Assembly: GCF_963082495.1 (NCBI RefSeq)
Contig: NZ_CAUJAN010000002.1
Location: forward strand, 62,001-126,000
Origin: Methanobrevibacter sp. V74
GTDB taxonomy: Archaea; Methanobacteriota; Methanobacteria; Methanobacteriales; Methanobacteriaceae
Reading direction: 5' to 3'
Length of the DNA: 64,000 nt
Part shown: piece by piece, positions 37,109 to 45,834 of the stretch
How positions within the stretch are numbered: position 1 is the stretch's first letter
Layout of the letters: every line of letters starts with the position of its first letter
The notes under the pieces: model-generated
The model's input: only the letters and a program-made list of their open reading frames with translations
Told to the model about the DNA's origin: nothing
The model's database searches: none
Program-made: the position numbers and the translations under genes

Positions 37109-38910
37109 GCCCGCCTCCAATTAAAAGAAGACCTCCTGAAAAGGCGGTTGATAATAAAAAGGCAATTAAAAACATTATTGGATTGTTGGCCAATTATAAA
37201 TTAAAATTAATCATAACAGTGGTTTGCGCAGTTATTTCAACATTATTCAGCATAATTGCTCCATTATTAATAGGTAAAGCAACAACAATAATATATAACG
37301 GAATTAACAATTTAATGCACCATACGGGCACTATTGATTTTTCAAGCTTGATTAACCTTTTAACCATTGCAGTAATCTTATATATTGTCAGTTCTCTATT
37401 TAGTTACATGCAAAGTTATTTTATTGTTGAAATTTCAACCAACATTAGTTATAACTTAAGAAAAAGATTAATGGAAAAAATAACTCACCTACCAATGGAT
37501 AGTCTCGATGAAAACAAAAGAGGAGACATATTGTCAAGAATAACAAATGATGTAGACTCTTTACAAAATGGCATTACTCAAGCTTTCCTTCAGATGTTAA
37601 CTGCAATAATTACTATTGTTGGTGTGTTTTTAATGATGTTATCCATAAATATTTGGATGACATTAGCAACAATAATACTCGTTCCAATATCATTTTTAGT
37701 AATCAGACTCATTACAAAACATTCACAAAGTTATTTTTTAAAGCAATTGGTCTTTAAAGGATCACTTAATGCTCAAATTGAAGAAACATTCACAGGCCAT
37801 GATATTATACGTGCATTTAACCAGGAAGAAGAGTCAATTGAAAAATTCAACCAGGACAATGACATGTGGTTTGACCAGGAATGGAAATCTCAGTTTTATT
37901 CCAGTCTCAATGGACCTTTAATGAACTTTATCTCCAATTTTGCCTATGTCATAATAGCTATTTTAGGTGCAGTACTTGTACTTCAAAAGGCCATCGCAGT
38001 CGGAGATATTTTAGCATTCTTCCAATATGTTCAAAATTTCACAAGACCTATCCAACAAATCACAAGAGTCATGAATCTTATACAAACTGCAATGGCTGCA
38101 ATTGAGCGTATTTTTGAATTTTTAGAATTTGGAGATGAGGAAAACCCATCATCAAAACAGATTAAAGAAATTAAAGAAGAAATTACCTTTGAAAACGTTA
38201 GCTTTGGATATAATCCAAATGAAACTATCATTAAAAATTTATCATTTAATGTTAAAAAAGGAGATAAAATAGCTATTGTTGGTGAAACCGGTGCCGGTAA
38301 AACAACCATTGTCAAATTATTAATGAGATTCTATGATATTGGCAAAGGCGAGATTAAAATTGATGGAGTCAATATTGAAGAATATGATAAAAATAGCTTA
38401 AGATCACTTATTGGAATGGTTCTGCAGGACTCATGGCTATTTTCAGACACTATTGAAAAAAATATCCAATATGGCAAATTAGATGCAAGTAAAGAAGAAA
38501 TCATCGATGCATCCAAACAGGTCTATGCTGATAATTTTATTAAGCAGCTTCCGGATGGCTATAAAACAGAGCTAAATGAAGATTCGGACAATATATCCCA
38601 TGGACAAAAACAATTGCTTACAATAGCAAGAACAATTCTCTCTAAAAAGCAAGTTTTAATTTTAGATGAAGCAACATCCAGTGTTGATACAAGAACTGAA
38701 GAATTAATTCAAAAAGCCATGGACAAGTTAATGGAAAATCGTACAAGTTTTATTATTGCTCACAGACTATCAACAATTAAAAATGCAGACAAGATAATTG
38801 TTATTGAAAATGGTGAAATTATAGAACAAGGCAGGCATGAGGAATTACTGGCTAAAAAAGGATACTACTACAATACATTAAATACTCAATCAGATGAAAA
38901 TCTAATTTGA
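37105..38910 (+). CDS. ABC exporter half-transporter, catalytic-site subunit
   Basis: 601 residues: a Pro-rich N-terminus (SPPPIKRRPPEKA), six membrane helices (about 30-340), then the nucleotide-binding domain. Walker A GETGAGKTT and Walker B VLILDEATSSVD with the catalytic Glu are normal, but the signature reads NISHGQKQ instead of LSGGQ. This is the complementary degeneracy to the partner subunit and fits a TM287/288-type heterodimer. GGAGGTG precedes the start within the partner gene, so translation is coupled. Confidence 0.92.
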   Translation: MSPPPIKRRPPEKAVDNKKAIKNIIGLLANYKLKLIITVVCAVISTLFSIIAPLLIGKATTIIYNGINNLMHHTGTIDFSSLINLLTIAVILYIVSSLFSYMQSYFIVEISTNISYNLRKRLMEKITHLPMDSLDENKRGDILSRITNDVDSLQNGITQAFLQMLTAIITIVGVFLMMLSINIWMTLATIILVPISFLVIRLITKHSQSYFLKQLVFKGSLNAQIEETFTGHDIIRAFNQEEESIEKFNQDNDMWFDQEWKSQFYSSLNGPLMNFISNFAYVIIAILGAVLVLQKAIAVGDILAFFQYVQNFTRPIQQITRVMNLIQTAMAAIERIFEFLEFGDEENPSSKQIKEIKEEITFENVSFGYNPNETIIKNLSFNVKKGDKIAIVGETGAGKTTIVKLLMRFYDIGKGEIKIDGVNIEEYDKNSLRSLIGMVLQDSWLFSDTIEKNIQYGKLDASKEEIIDASKQVYADNFIKQLPDGYKTELNEDSDNISHGQKQLLTIARTILSKKQVLILDEATSSVDTRTEELIQKAMDKLMENRTSFIIAHRLSTIKNADKIIVIENGEIIEQGRHEELLAKKGYYYNTLNTQSDENLI

Positions 38911-38956
38911 AAAAAGAAAATTAATGGTTTAAAATAATTTAAACCATATTTAGAAT

Positions 38957-39063
38957 CTATTGTAAAACAAATCCGCCGTTTGGTGAAATAACTTGACCTG
39001 TAAGATAATCTGCTTCTAAAATATATCCTAAAGCTCCAGAATATCCTCACATCCTTTAGTCAT
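38957..39063 (-). pseudogene. Remnant of a short-chain dehydrogenase (FabG-like) gene
   Basis: An ATG at 39063 with a strong GAGGTG site opens MTKGCEDI, but the frame stops at once. In the next frame GALGYILEADYLTGQVISPNGGFVLQ ends at TAG, which is the usual C-terminus of an SDR reductase (tGQ-x-I-x-x-x-GG). Most of the gene has been deleted, leaving its start region and its last about 30 codons. It lies between two transporter genes. Confidence 0.65.
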
Positions 39064-39098
39064 ATTAACACCTCATTTTAAGCATATTTTATTATTAA

Positions 39099-40469
39099 TT
39101 AAGCTTTAACTATTCTTTTAAATTTAATATTGAAAATCCAAATGAAAACAAAACCGATTACAGAACCTATATTCATTCCAATGATTGCTCCTAAATAAAC
39201 TCCAAATATTCCCATGTCCAAGGTTATTCCCAGAATATAAGCAAAGGCCATGCTTAAAATTAGCTCTCTTAAAATTGTCAAAGCTAATGACTTAAATCCA
39301 GAACCAACACCCTGATAAGTATAAGCCGCTGTTGCTCCCAAAGGTATTAAAAAATTATAGAACACAAGCAATTGGAGAATCTGAGCAGATCTGTCAACCA
39401 ATGCAGGATTACTTGCCTGAAAGTTAAATACGTCACAAATCGGATAAGCAAAAATAAAAAAGAATGCTGAAATTATCAGTGTTATCGCTAAACTTAGCAA
39501 TGTTGAGTATTTAACCGTTTCATTGAAATTTCTCCAGTTTCGAGCTCCATAAGCGATTCCTGAAACAGTGATTGTTGCAATTCCTATTGCCATGCATGGC
39601 AAAAAGGCAACTGAGATAAATCTCCAAGCTATTGTAAATGATGCAACTTCATTCACTCCAGAGGTCATGATAATCAAATAATTTAGAATTATTGCAACCA
39701 ATGCAAATATAATCTCTTCTGTAGCTGCAGGAAGCGATACAACAAGTATTTCCTTATATATTTCAAGCTTGCGTTTGTAATATCTGAGCTTGAATTTGAA
39801 AAAGGTGTCTTTTTTAATATAAATCCAATAAAGCATCCAAAGATATCCTGTAAATGAAGCTAATACCGTTGCAAGTCCTGCTCCAAAAATGCCTAAGTTT
39901 AAAGCATATATTAAAATCGGATCCAGAATCATATTTAAAACAGCCGTTAAAATTAATGGGTTTGTTGCACGGCTAACATCACCTTCCCCCCTAAATATAC
40001 TTGCAGTTACATTAGGTGCTAAAAATGCAATGTTCATCAAAAATATGATTTGGCCATAACTTAGACAATATGACTTAACACTTTCTGCACCTAATAACAC
40101 CACCATATCCTCTAGAAAGAATATGCCTATAATTAAAACAATGACTGAAATAATAACTGTCAAAATTATTGAGTGGATGACTGCATTATTTGCATCTTCT
40201 AATTTGTCCCCACCAACATATCTTGAAATCAAAGAATTTGCACCGGCACCAATACCTGTGCCGAGACCTATAATAACCAAATATAATGGAGAAATAAAAC
40301 CTAATGCAGCTAAAGCATCAGAATTAATACCTGCAACCCAAAAACTATCAATTAAATTATTGAAAAACATCAAAAGCATTGAAACTATAGTTGGAAAAGC
40401 TAATTTGTTAATTGCCCTTCTAGGATTGCCGGTTATTAAATTGATATTCTCATTTTTTTGCATAGACAT
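39099..40469 (-). CDS. MATE-family efflux transporter
   Basis: 456 residues, about 12 membrane segments. N-terminal signature RAINKLAFPTIVSMLLMFFNNLIDSFWVAGI, loop ANSLISRYVGGDKLEDAN, and FRGEGDVSRATNPLI after helix 5. Closer to the NorM/DinF-like MATE proteins of gut clostridia and methanogens than to the MATE at 4015-5370. Start could be the first Met or the Met two codons later. Substrate unknown. Confidence 0.9.
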   Translation of the reverse strand: MSMQKNENINLITGNPRRAINKLAFPTIVSMLLMFFNNLIDSFWVAGINSDALAALGFISPLYLVIIGLGTGIGAGANSLISRYVGGDKLEDANNAVIHSIILTVIISVIVLIIGIFFLEDMVVLLGAESVKSYCLSYGQIIFLMNIAFLAPNVTASIFRGEGDVSRATNPLILTAVLNMILDPILIYALNLGIFGAGLATVLASFTGYLWMLYWIYIKKDTFFKFKLRYYKRKLEIYKEILVVSLPAATEEIIFALVAIILNYLIIMTSGVNEVASFTIAWRFISVAFLPCMAIGIATITVSGIAYGARNWRNFNETVKYSTLLSLAITLIISAFFFIFAYPICDVFNFQASNPALVDRSAQILQLLVFYNFLIPLGATAAYTYQGVGSGFKSLALTILRELILSMAFAYILGITLDMGIFGVYLGAIIGMNIGSVIGFVFIWIFNIKFKRIVKA

Positions 40470-40737
40470 ATATTGGAAAACAAAATATTTAAAATATTTA
40501 AAAATTAATGAAAGTTCTTGTAGACAATACTAATGAATATGAATATGAATATGAGTCATTACCTTAAGGCATAAATATGAAAAATATACATAATATGTTG
40601 ATGTGAATCTTTTGGCTCAGGCAATGCTGAATTTACAATCCTGTGGTCAAATGCATTCAAAGATGAGAAAACCTCTTAATTGGGGAAGAGAATGAAACTT
40701 TTCCATTACCATATTTATTTTCCACGGATAACCCTAA
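40470..40737. other. Intergenic region with a short tandem repeat
   Basis: No intact gene. A GAATAT hexamer is repeated three times near 40533-40551. A fragment that would read GSGNAEFTILWSNAFKDEKTS on the plus strand near 40615-40680 ends in a stop and lacks a start; it may be a gene relic. Confidence 0.35.
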
Positions 40738-41541
40738 TTAAAATGAACAGTAGATAACTGCTCCACCATTGCCTTTGGATAATTTTAAAAAGGAGTTTGA
40801 ATTTAATTTAGTTGGAATTCCCTTTGGAACTTCCTTATCTGAGATGAATGTGCCATTAGAACTCCCTTCATCGAGAATATACCATCCGTCAGTTTTATAA
40901 AATAATTTTAAATGTGGTTTAGATACATTTGAAACAGCAGAATAGCTATTGTCTAAAAGAATTGTAAATGAAGATAATTCATTATGTCCAAAATTACCTT
41001 TTCTTCCGATTAAGATAGTTTCATCTTTATGAACTTTAAATGTTTTACCCTTATCTATTCCATTGAATATTGTTAAAACACAATGTTCGCCGTCATTATA
41101 TTTCTGATTAACTTTATATAAATCAAAAAATGACAATAATTCATCTGATAAAAAGGTTATTTCCAAAAATAAATCTTTAAATGCATCTTCTTTTAAAGAA
41201 TAAACTTTAACATTCCTTAAACCGATTTTATTTGGAACCTCTTTTTTAATATAAGACTCTTCAATTAAATCAGCGGCAAGAAGCTGTTTTAAATGTTGAC
41301 CCAGCATTTGAGGAGTAATGTCAATATTATAATTGTTTAAAAGTATGTTATTTATTTCTCGTGAATACAATAGGTCTTTTTTAAATGAATGGTCTTCCTT
41401 AATATTTACTTTCTTGAAATCCCTTAAGATTTCCAATATTGAAAATCGAACTTCGTTATTAACTGCCGCTAATTTTACGGATATTAAATTTGAGTCCGAT
41501 AAATCAACTATCATTGTTTTGATGGTTTTGATGTCTGCCAT
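40738..41541 (-). CDS. Winged-helix DNA-binding protein with C-terminal FHA domain
   Basis: 267 residues. Residues about 25-120 form a helix-turn-helix region typical of a winged helix (VRFSILEILRDFKKV, ITPQMLGQHLKQLLAADLI, VKVYSLKED). Residues about 155-265 form an FHA domain with the phosphothreonine-binding set: GR at 179-180, Ser207/His210 (SKPH) and Asn229 (GSSNGT). FHA domains read phosphothreonine, so it probably links a Ser/Thr kinase to transcription. The only Ser/Thr kinase gene in the window is in the operon starting 2 kb away. Related archaeal wHTH-FHA proteins are known, but their function is not. Confidence 0.85.
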   Translation of the reverse strand: MADIKTIKTMIVDLSDSNLISVKLAAVNNEVRFSILEILRDFKKVNIKEDHSFKKDLLYSREINNILLNNYNIDITPQMLGQHLKQLLAADLIEESYIKKEVPNKIGLRNVKVYSLKEDAFKDLFLEITFLSDELLSFFDLYKVNQKYNDGEHCVLTIFNGIDKGKTFKVHKDETILIGRKGNFGHNELSSFTILLDNSYSAVSNVSKPHLKLFYKTDGWYILDEGSSNGTFISDKEVPKGIPTKLNSNSFLKLSKGNGGAVIYCSF

Positions 41542-42081
41542 AAATAATTCCCCTTATGTATTTAATAATATTTTTTAATTAATATTTAATAATTTTGGTA
41601 TTGGTTTTTTGCGATAAGTCATTTTAAAATTTATTATTCATTTAATTGCCGTTATAGTTGATTTAAATTGATTTTAAAGGTTAAACTTACAACATTTTGT
41701 TGCGTATTTCCAATATTGAATACTGCCGATTCAAATGCATTTAAAAGAAATTTTAATAATGATCAAATAGATTAGCTATTGCGGCACGGATACTGATTTG
41801 CTGTTGATTTCATATGAATATATTTCTCCATTGAAACATTAAAATAACAATTTCCAATATAAAACGAAATAGACATCAAAATCAATAGATACATCCTCAT
41901 TTAACAGACCATGCCTCAGGAAATCAAAACCCACATGGCAATTGAATTTGATGTTACAAAATACCAATATAAAATCAACATTCCAGTAAAAACCTATTTG
42001 GCAGCCACCGCCCATTCTTGTCGTAAGTGCAAATTGAATATTTAAACATAATAATTAAATAGTATACAACTCAAAAATAAC
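41542..42081. other. Intergenic region without recognised gene
   Basis: About 540 AT-rich bases between the FHA gene and a short frame at 42082. I see no intact gene or RNA. A plus-strand stretch near 41915-41990 is briefly open but has no start and matches nothing I know. Confidence 0.35.
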
Positions 42082-42216
42082 ATGTGTCTAGTAAATAAGA
42101 ATTTACTAATTGAGATATTTAATGAAAACTACCGTAATGTAATTATATCAGACATAGAAAGTGTGTGGGACATCCATAATTCAAATAATGCATTTATTTA
42201 TGACGCATTTTCTTGA
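42082..42216 (+). CDS. Possible small protein of 44 residues
   Basis: The frame MCLVNKNLLIEIFNENYRNV continues to ...NAFIYDAFS and a TGA. Composition is protein-like and there is a TATA-like AGTATACAAC about 20 bases upstream, which would fit a leaderless transcript; no ribosome binding site is seen. It lies just upstream of the TPR gene. Chance cannot be excluded. Confidence 0.35.
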   Translation: MCLVNKNLLIEIFNENYRNVIISDIESVWDIHNSNNAFIYDAFS

Positions 42217-42292
42217 TGAAATATTTTACTTTACAATAGAATAGTTTATATGACTTAATACAACTCGATTATAAAAGAAGTATTAGATTAAT

Positions 42293-43252
42293 ATGTCAAA
42301 GAGATACATAAAAAAAGAAATCGATGAAGCTCTAGAGTTAATATCGAATGATGCCCTTAAAGCTTTGAAGATATTTGATGATATATTAAAAATTGAACCT
42401 GAAAATATTAATGTGATTAATGGTAAAGGATTTGCATTAATCAAGTTAAACAAACTTGAAGAAGCTGAAAAATACTTTAATAAATCATTAGACATTGAAA
42501 AAAACTCCTCTGCATTAATTAATAAAGGCATAATAGCTAAAAATAAAAAAGAATACGATCAGTCCCTAATATATTATGATTTAGCTATTGAAATTGATCC
42601 CAATATGCAAAATATCGTAAATATCCTTAAAAATGAGATTTACGAATTGATGCCTAATAAATCATTAGCAAACATGACTAACTTTTCGGCTGAATCCAAC
42701 AGTTATATTAAAAGAGGATTGCATTATAAAAATAACCACGAGATTTGGAAAGCTCTGGAATGTTTTAATCAAGCAATTATCGTTGATTCAACTTGTGAAA
42801 ATTTCGTGAATGCATTAACTGACGAAATCGACACAATCATATTTAATGACTTCCTATTCAAGACCCCAATGTTTAAAGACTGTGAAGTCGACCATTTGAA
42901 AATACAAGCTTTAAAAGAATTATTGGTTAAAGAAAACATCAATAAAGCTTTGAAAATAATGAACCAAATCTTAAACATGAATAAAAATGATATAGATACT
43001 TTAAACTATAAAGGTTGCACATTATTCTTAATGGGCAAATATGACAATGCAATTGATTGCTTTGACAAATGCTTATCCTTAGATAATGACTATTATTATC
43101 CATTATTCAATAAAGGATTGGTTTTAAGAAGGAAAAACGAATTAATCAAGTCATTAACTTGTTTTACTGAACTTTTAAAATTTAACAAAGAACATGATAA
43201 AATAAAAGAATATCAGTTAGAAATCCTAAGTGTTCTTCAAAAAATGAAATGA
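42293..43252 (+). CDS. Tetratricopeptide-repeat protein
   Basis: 319 residues, all helical, soluble. TPR units are visible at about 30-65 (INGKGFALIKLNKLEEAEKYF, NKSLDIEK), 66-100 (INKGIIAKNKKEYDQSLIYY), 140-165 and 240-310 (YKGCTLFLMGKYDNAIDCFDKCL, FNKGLVLRRKNELIKSLTCF). TPRs mediate protein-protein binding, often with Hsp70 or kinases. It is convergent with the TPR/HExxH gene, eight bases apart, and shares its repeat style. TATA-like TTTATATG lies about 45 bases upstream. Likely part of the chaperone/kinase locus. Confidence 0.85.
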   Translation: MSKRYIKKEIDEALELISNDALKALKIFDDILKIEPENINVINGKGFALIKLNKLEEAEKYFNKSLDIEKNSSALINKGIIAKNKKEYDQSLIYYDLAIEIDPNMQNIVNILKNEIYELMPNKSLANMTNFSAESNSYIKRGLHYKNNHEIWKALECFNQAIIVDSTCENFVNALTDEIDTIIFNDFLFKTPMFKDCEVDHLKIQALKELLVKENINKALKIMNQILNMNKNDIDTLNYKGCTLFLMGKYDNAIDCFDKCLSLDNDYYYPLFNKGLVLRRKNELIKSLTCFTELLKFNKEHDKIKEYQLEILSVLQKMK

Positions 43253-43260
43253 ATCAAATA

Positions 43261-44610
43261 TCACTTTTCATATTCCTTTTTATATTGTCTAATCATGTTC
43301 ATATCCCCATTGTCAACAATACTGACAATGCCATTTGAAATAATTCTATTAATATTATTAACCCTATCCTCTACAGGTAGAGTTTTCTTAGTTTCTAGCA
43401 AAATGCCGTCATAATTTGGAGGATGATTAAAATCTTTTTTAAATTGTTCCTTTATCTCGTCTCTCCAATTTTTAGTTATTAAATCTTCAAATATCAGAAG
43501 TATGTCCTCAGCAAAACTATTTCCTAACATTAGATAATACTTAAGTCTTTTTTTATCTCTTTTAGTATCAAATCTTTTAAGTAACATATTGAAAGACCCG
43601 TAATTTTGATATCCAAATGGTAAAAATCTTCCTTGAACAGTATGAGCACAATACTCATTCATAAGAGTATAAGATTTATTATTAGTAATGCAATAAATAG
43701 AAATTGCTTCAATTGCATTTGTTTTATCACTATTCCAGATATACATCAGGGATTGTGTAAATATTTCATTGAGAATATGATGACTTAATTCATGGATAAT
43801 CGTGGAAATTTGATTTGATTCATCCAGCCTATCATCAACATGGATTATATTGAATGCATAACTACCTAATTCAGCCCCTTTGGTTTTATATTCAATGTCA
43901 GCATAGGACAGCGCCAATATACTAATTTTTTTAAAAATACTTATCTCAGATAAATTTATATCGTGTTCTTTTATTATCTTATTAAAATTAGTTGAACCGG
44001 CTTGTTTAATTCTGTTTAATATTTCCCCATATTCTTCAACAGTTAATTGATTATCTTTTAGCATATTAACTCTTTTTTTAGTGAATATATTTCCAAAATC
44101 GTTTAAATCTGAAAAGGTAGTGAATCCTTCTTTTTTATCCAAATCTATTAAAGTATCATTTTCTTCAATGGAATAATTTTCATTATTGAATGAATTTAAA
44201 ATATTATCTATGTCGAATTTATTTTTGTTTATCGAAAGCATTTTATCATCACCATTAGAAAGAATTTCCTTTAAATTTTTCTTAAGAATTAATGCTTCTT
44301 CATTTTCACCATAATATTTTAAAGCCAAATTACAATAAATTAAAGCTTTATCATACTTTTTAGCTAAAAATAATAAATATGCTTTTCCACTCCATGCATA
44401 AGACTGTTTATCATTAATCTTTAAAGCTTTATTAAATGACATATATGCATTTTCAAACTCTTTTGCTTTTATCTGACATATTCCCAATAAAACTAGAACT
44501 CCATCATTATTTTTATCCTGTGAAAGAATAAGATTTAAATAGTCAATGGCCTCAGTATAATTTTTAGAGACAATATGTTTAATAGCAATTCTAAATAATT
44601 TTCTGTCCAT
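43261..44610 (-). CDS. TPR protein with a metallopeptidase-like HExxH domain
   Basis: 449 residues. TPR units occupy about 5-115 (AIDYLNLILSQDKNNDGVLV, NKALKINDKQSYAWSGKAYL). After a linker, the C-terminal half has STIIHELSHHILNE with His273, Glu274 and His277 (HExxH), and about 45 residues later NEYCAH, a possible third metal ligand, as in gluzincins. No signal peptide, so it would act in the cytoplasm. It is the last gene of the minus-strand chaperone operon. The TPR part probably selects targets for cleavage; proteolytic activity is inferred. Confidence 0.8.
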   Translation of the reverse strand: MDRKLFRIAIKHIVSKNYTEAIDYLNLILSQDKNNDGVLVLLGICQIKAKEFENAYMSFNKALKINDKQSYAWSGKAYLLFLAKKYDKALIYCNLALKYYGENEEALILKKNLKEILSNGDDKMLSINKNKFDIDNILNSFNNENYSIEENDTLIDLDKKEGFTTFSDLNDFGNIFTKKRVNMLKDNQLTVEEYGEILNRIKQAGSTNFNKIIKEHDINLSEISIFKKISILALSYADIEYKTKGAELGSYAFNIIHVDDRLDESNQISTIIHELSHHILNEIFTQSLMYIWNSDKTNAIEAISIYCITNNKSYTLMNEYCAHTVQGRFLPFGYQNYGSFNMLLKRFDTKRDKKRLKYYLMLGNSFAEDILLIFEDLITKNWRDEIKEQFKKDFNHPPNYDGILLETKKTLPVEDRVNNINRIISNGIVSIVDNGDMNMIRQYKKEYEK

Positions 44611-44647
44611 TTATCCACCCTATAAAAAAATAAAGGAAATAATTAAG

Positions 44648-44992
44648 TTATCTTACTGCTTCAATTTTTAAAATACTTTGAAATTGAATTAGAGTATCCA
44701 TTGGAATATTGAGTATAACCAAATAAAAAATGATTACTCCCAGCACCATTCCAGTCAAATATAATGTTATAAGACCAAAAGGCCTTTCATATGCTCCATT
44801 ATGATAATAATCAAAAGCAACAATTAATTCCAATCCTCCAAGAATAGAAGCAATTAAAGAGTAATATAATGCATCAATCCCAAAAAAGGATATATCATAA
44901 CTTATACAATAAATACTAAATATAAATAGTATTATAGCATATATACTGGATTGTATAGCCATATTCCTATTAAAATTATCATTGAAATTCAT
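44648..44992 (-). CDS. Small membrane protein of the chaperone operon
   Basis: 114 residues with three to four predicted membrane segments (SSIYAIILFIFSIYCISY, ALYYSLIASILGGLELIVAF, FGLITLYLTGMVLGVIIFYLVIL). No recognised domain. It begins nine bases after the phosphatase gene and is followed 37 bases later by the TPR/HExxH gene, so it belongs to the same transcript. It could anchor the system to the membrane. Confidence 0.75.
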   Translation of the reverse strand: MNFNDNFNRNMAIQSSIYAIILFIFSIYCISYDISFFGIDALYYSLIASILGGLELIVAFDYYHNGAYERPFGLITLYLTGMVLGVIIFYLVILNIPMDTLIQFQSILKIEAVR

Positions 44993-45001
44993 ATTTTCAC
45001 C

Positions 45002-45766
45002 TCATTCTCCTTGTATAAATTTAATATTATTTATCAAATAATCCACATTACGCACAGGCAGTGATAAATCAACATCCAAATAAGCCTTATTATCCGAACC
45101 AAAACTAGATGATACAATTAATTGATTTCCATAAGTAAAATAACCATCAACAACCGTATGACCAACAACCATACAGTTAGAGCCAATGATTTCAAGAAAA
45201 CCCTCAACATCAGCTACTGAATAATCATTATCATAACGATTCCATAAGAAATCATGAAGAAGGTCATAATTATAATCATTGTCAAAAATCATGTTAAAAT
45301 CATTCATAGAATGAATAAATCTAGAGGGCCCGGTATGAGATATAAACAACCCATTTTCTGTTTGGACAAAAAGAGGCATTGACTTGAAAAATTCAACATA
45401 ATCAGTCAAATAAGGTTCAAGAGATCCCTTTTTCTTTTTTATCAAATCTTCAAATTCCTGAGTTTGATTATTAAATCCTTTAAATACCGGACTTCGAACA
45501 ATATGACTCCATTCATGATTGCCTAAAAGGGGATGGAAATTGGGATATTTTTCGTATTTTTCAATAACATCATCAATTATTTCAATTGAACCATCATCTT
45601 CACAGGTAGCATGAATAAAATCACCTACAAAGACCAAATGATGATCTGGATTATTACAGTCCCACAGGTCAATATATTTTTCATAATCCTCTAAATCACC
45701 ATGCAAATCAGTGACAACTAATAAACGACCCTTTGCAGGCAATTGAATAAATTTATCTTTTAACAT
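45002..45766 (-). CDS. PPP-type (calcineurin-like) protein phosphatase
   Basis: 254 residues from the ATG at 45766, next to a GATGAT motif; an upstream ATG at 45826 would add a hydrophobic stretch not expected in the family. All PPP metal motifs are present: TDLHGD (Asp20, His22), FVGDFIHA, LLGNHEW and VVGHTVVDG. These bind two metals for phosphoester cleavage. A Ser/Thr protein phosphatase role opposing the kinase at 50673-52307 is the simplest reading. Related enzymes that cleave dinucleoside polyphosphates are an alternative. Confidence 0.85.
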   Translation of the reverse strand: MLKDKFIQLPAKGRLLVVTDLHGDLEDYEKYIDLWDCNNPDHHLVFVGDFIHATCEDDGSIEIIDDVIEKYEKYPNFHPLLGNHEWSHIVRSPVFKGFNNQTQEFEDLIKKKKGSLEPYLTDYVEFFKSMPLFVQTENGLFISHTGPSRFIHSMNDFNMIFDNDYNYDLLHDFLWNRYDNDYSVADVEGFLEIIGSNCMVVGHTVVDGYFTYGNQLIVSSSFGSDNKAYLDVDLSLPVRNVDYLINNIKFIQGE

Positions 45767-45834
45767 AATATCATCAAAATGAAAAAAAATAAGAAGAAAA
45801 GCTCTTCTTAATAAAATCTTTAACAATAATCATT

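Noticed and set aside
40533-40551. GAATAT repeats as a CRISPR or regulatory array
   Set aside because: Only three 6-base units with no spacers; ordinary microsatellite.
45769-45826. N-terminal extension of the phosphatase as a membrane anchor
   Set aside because: The stretch is in-frame upstream sequence without a good ribosome binding site; family alignment and context favour the ATG at 45766.
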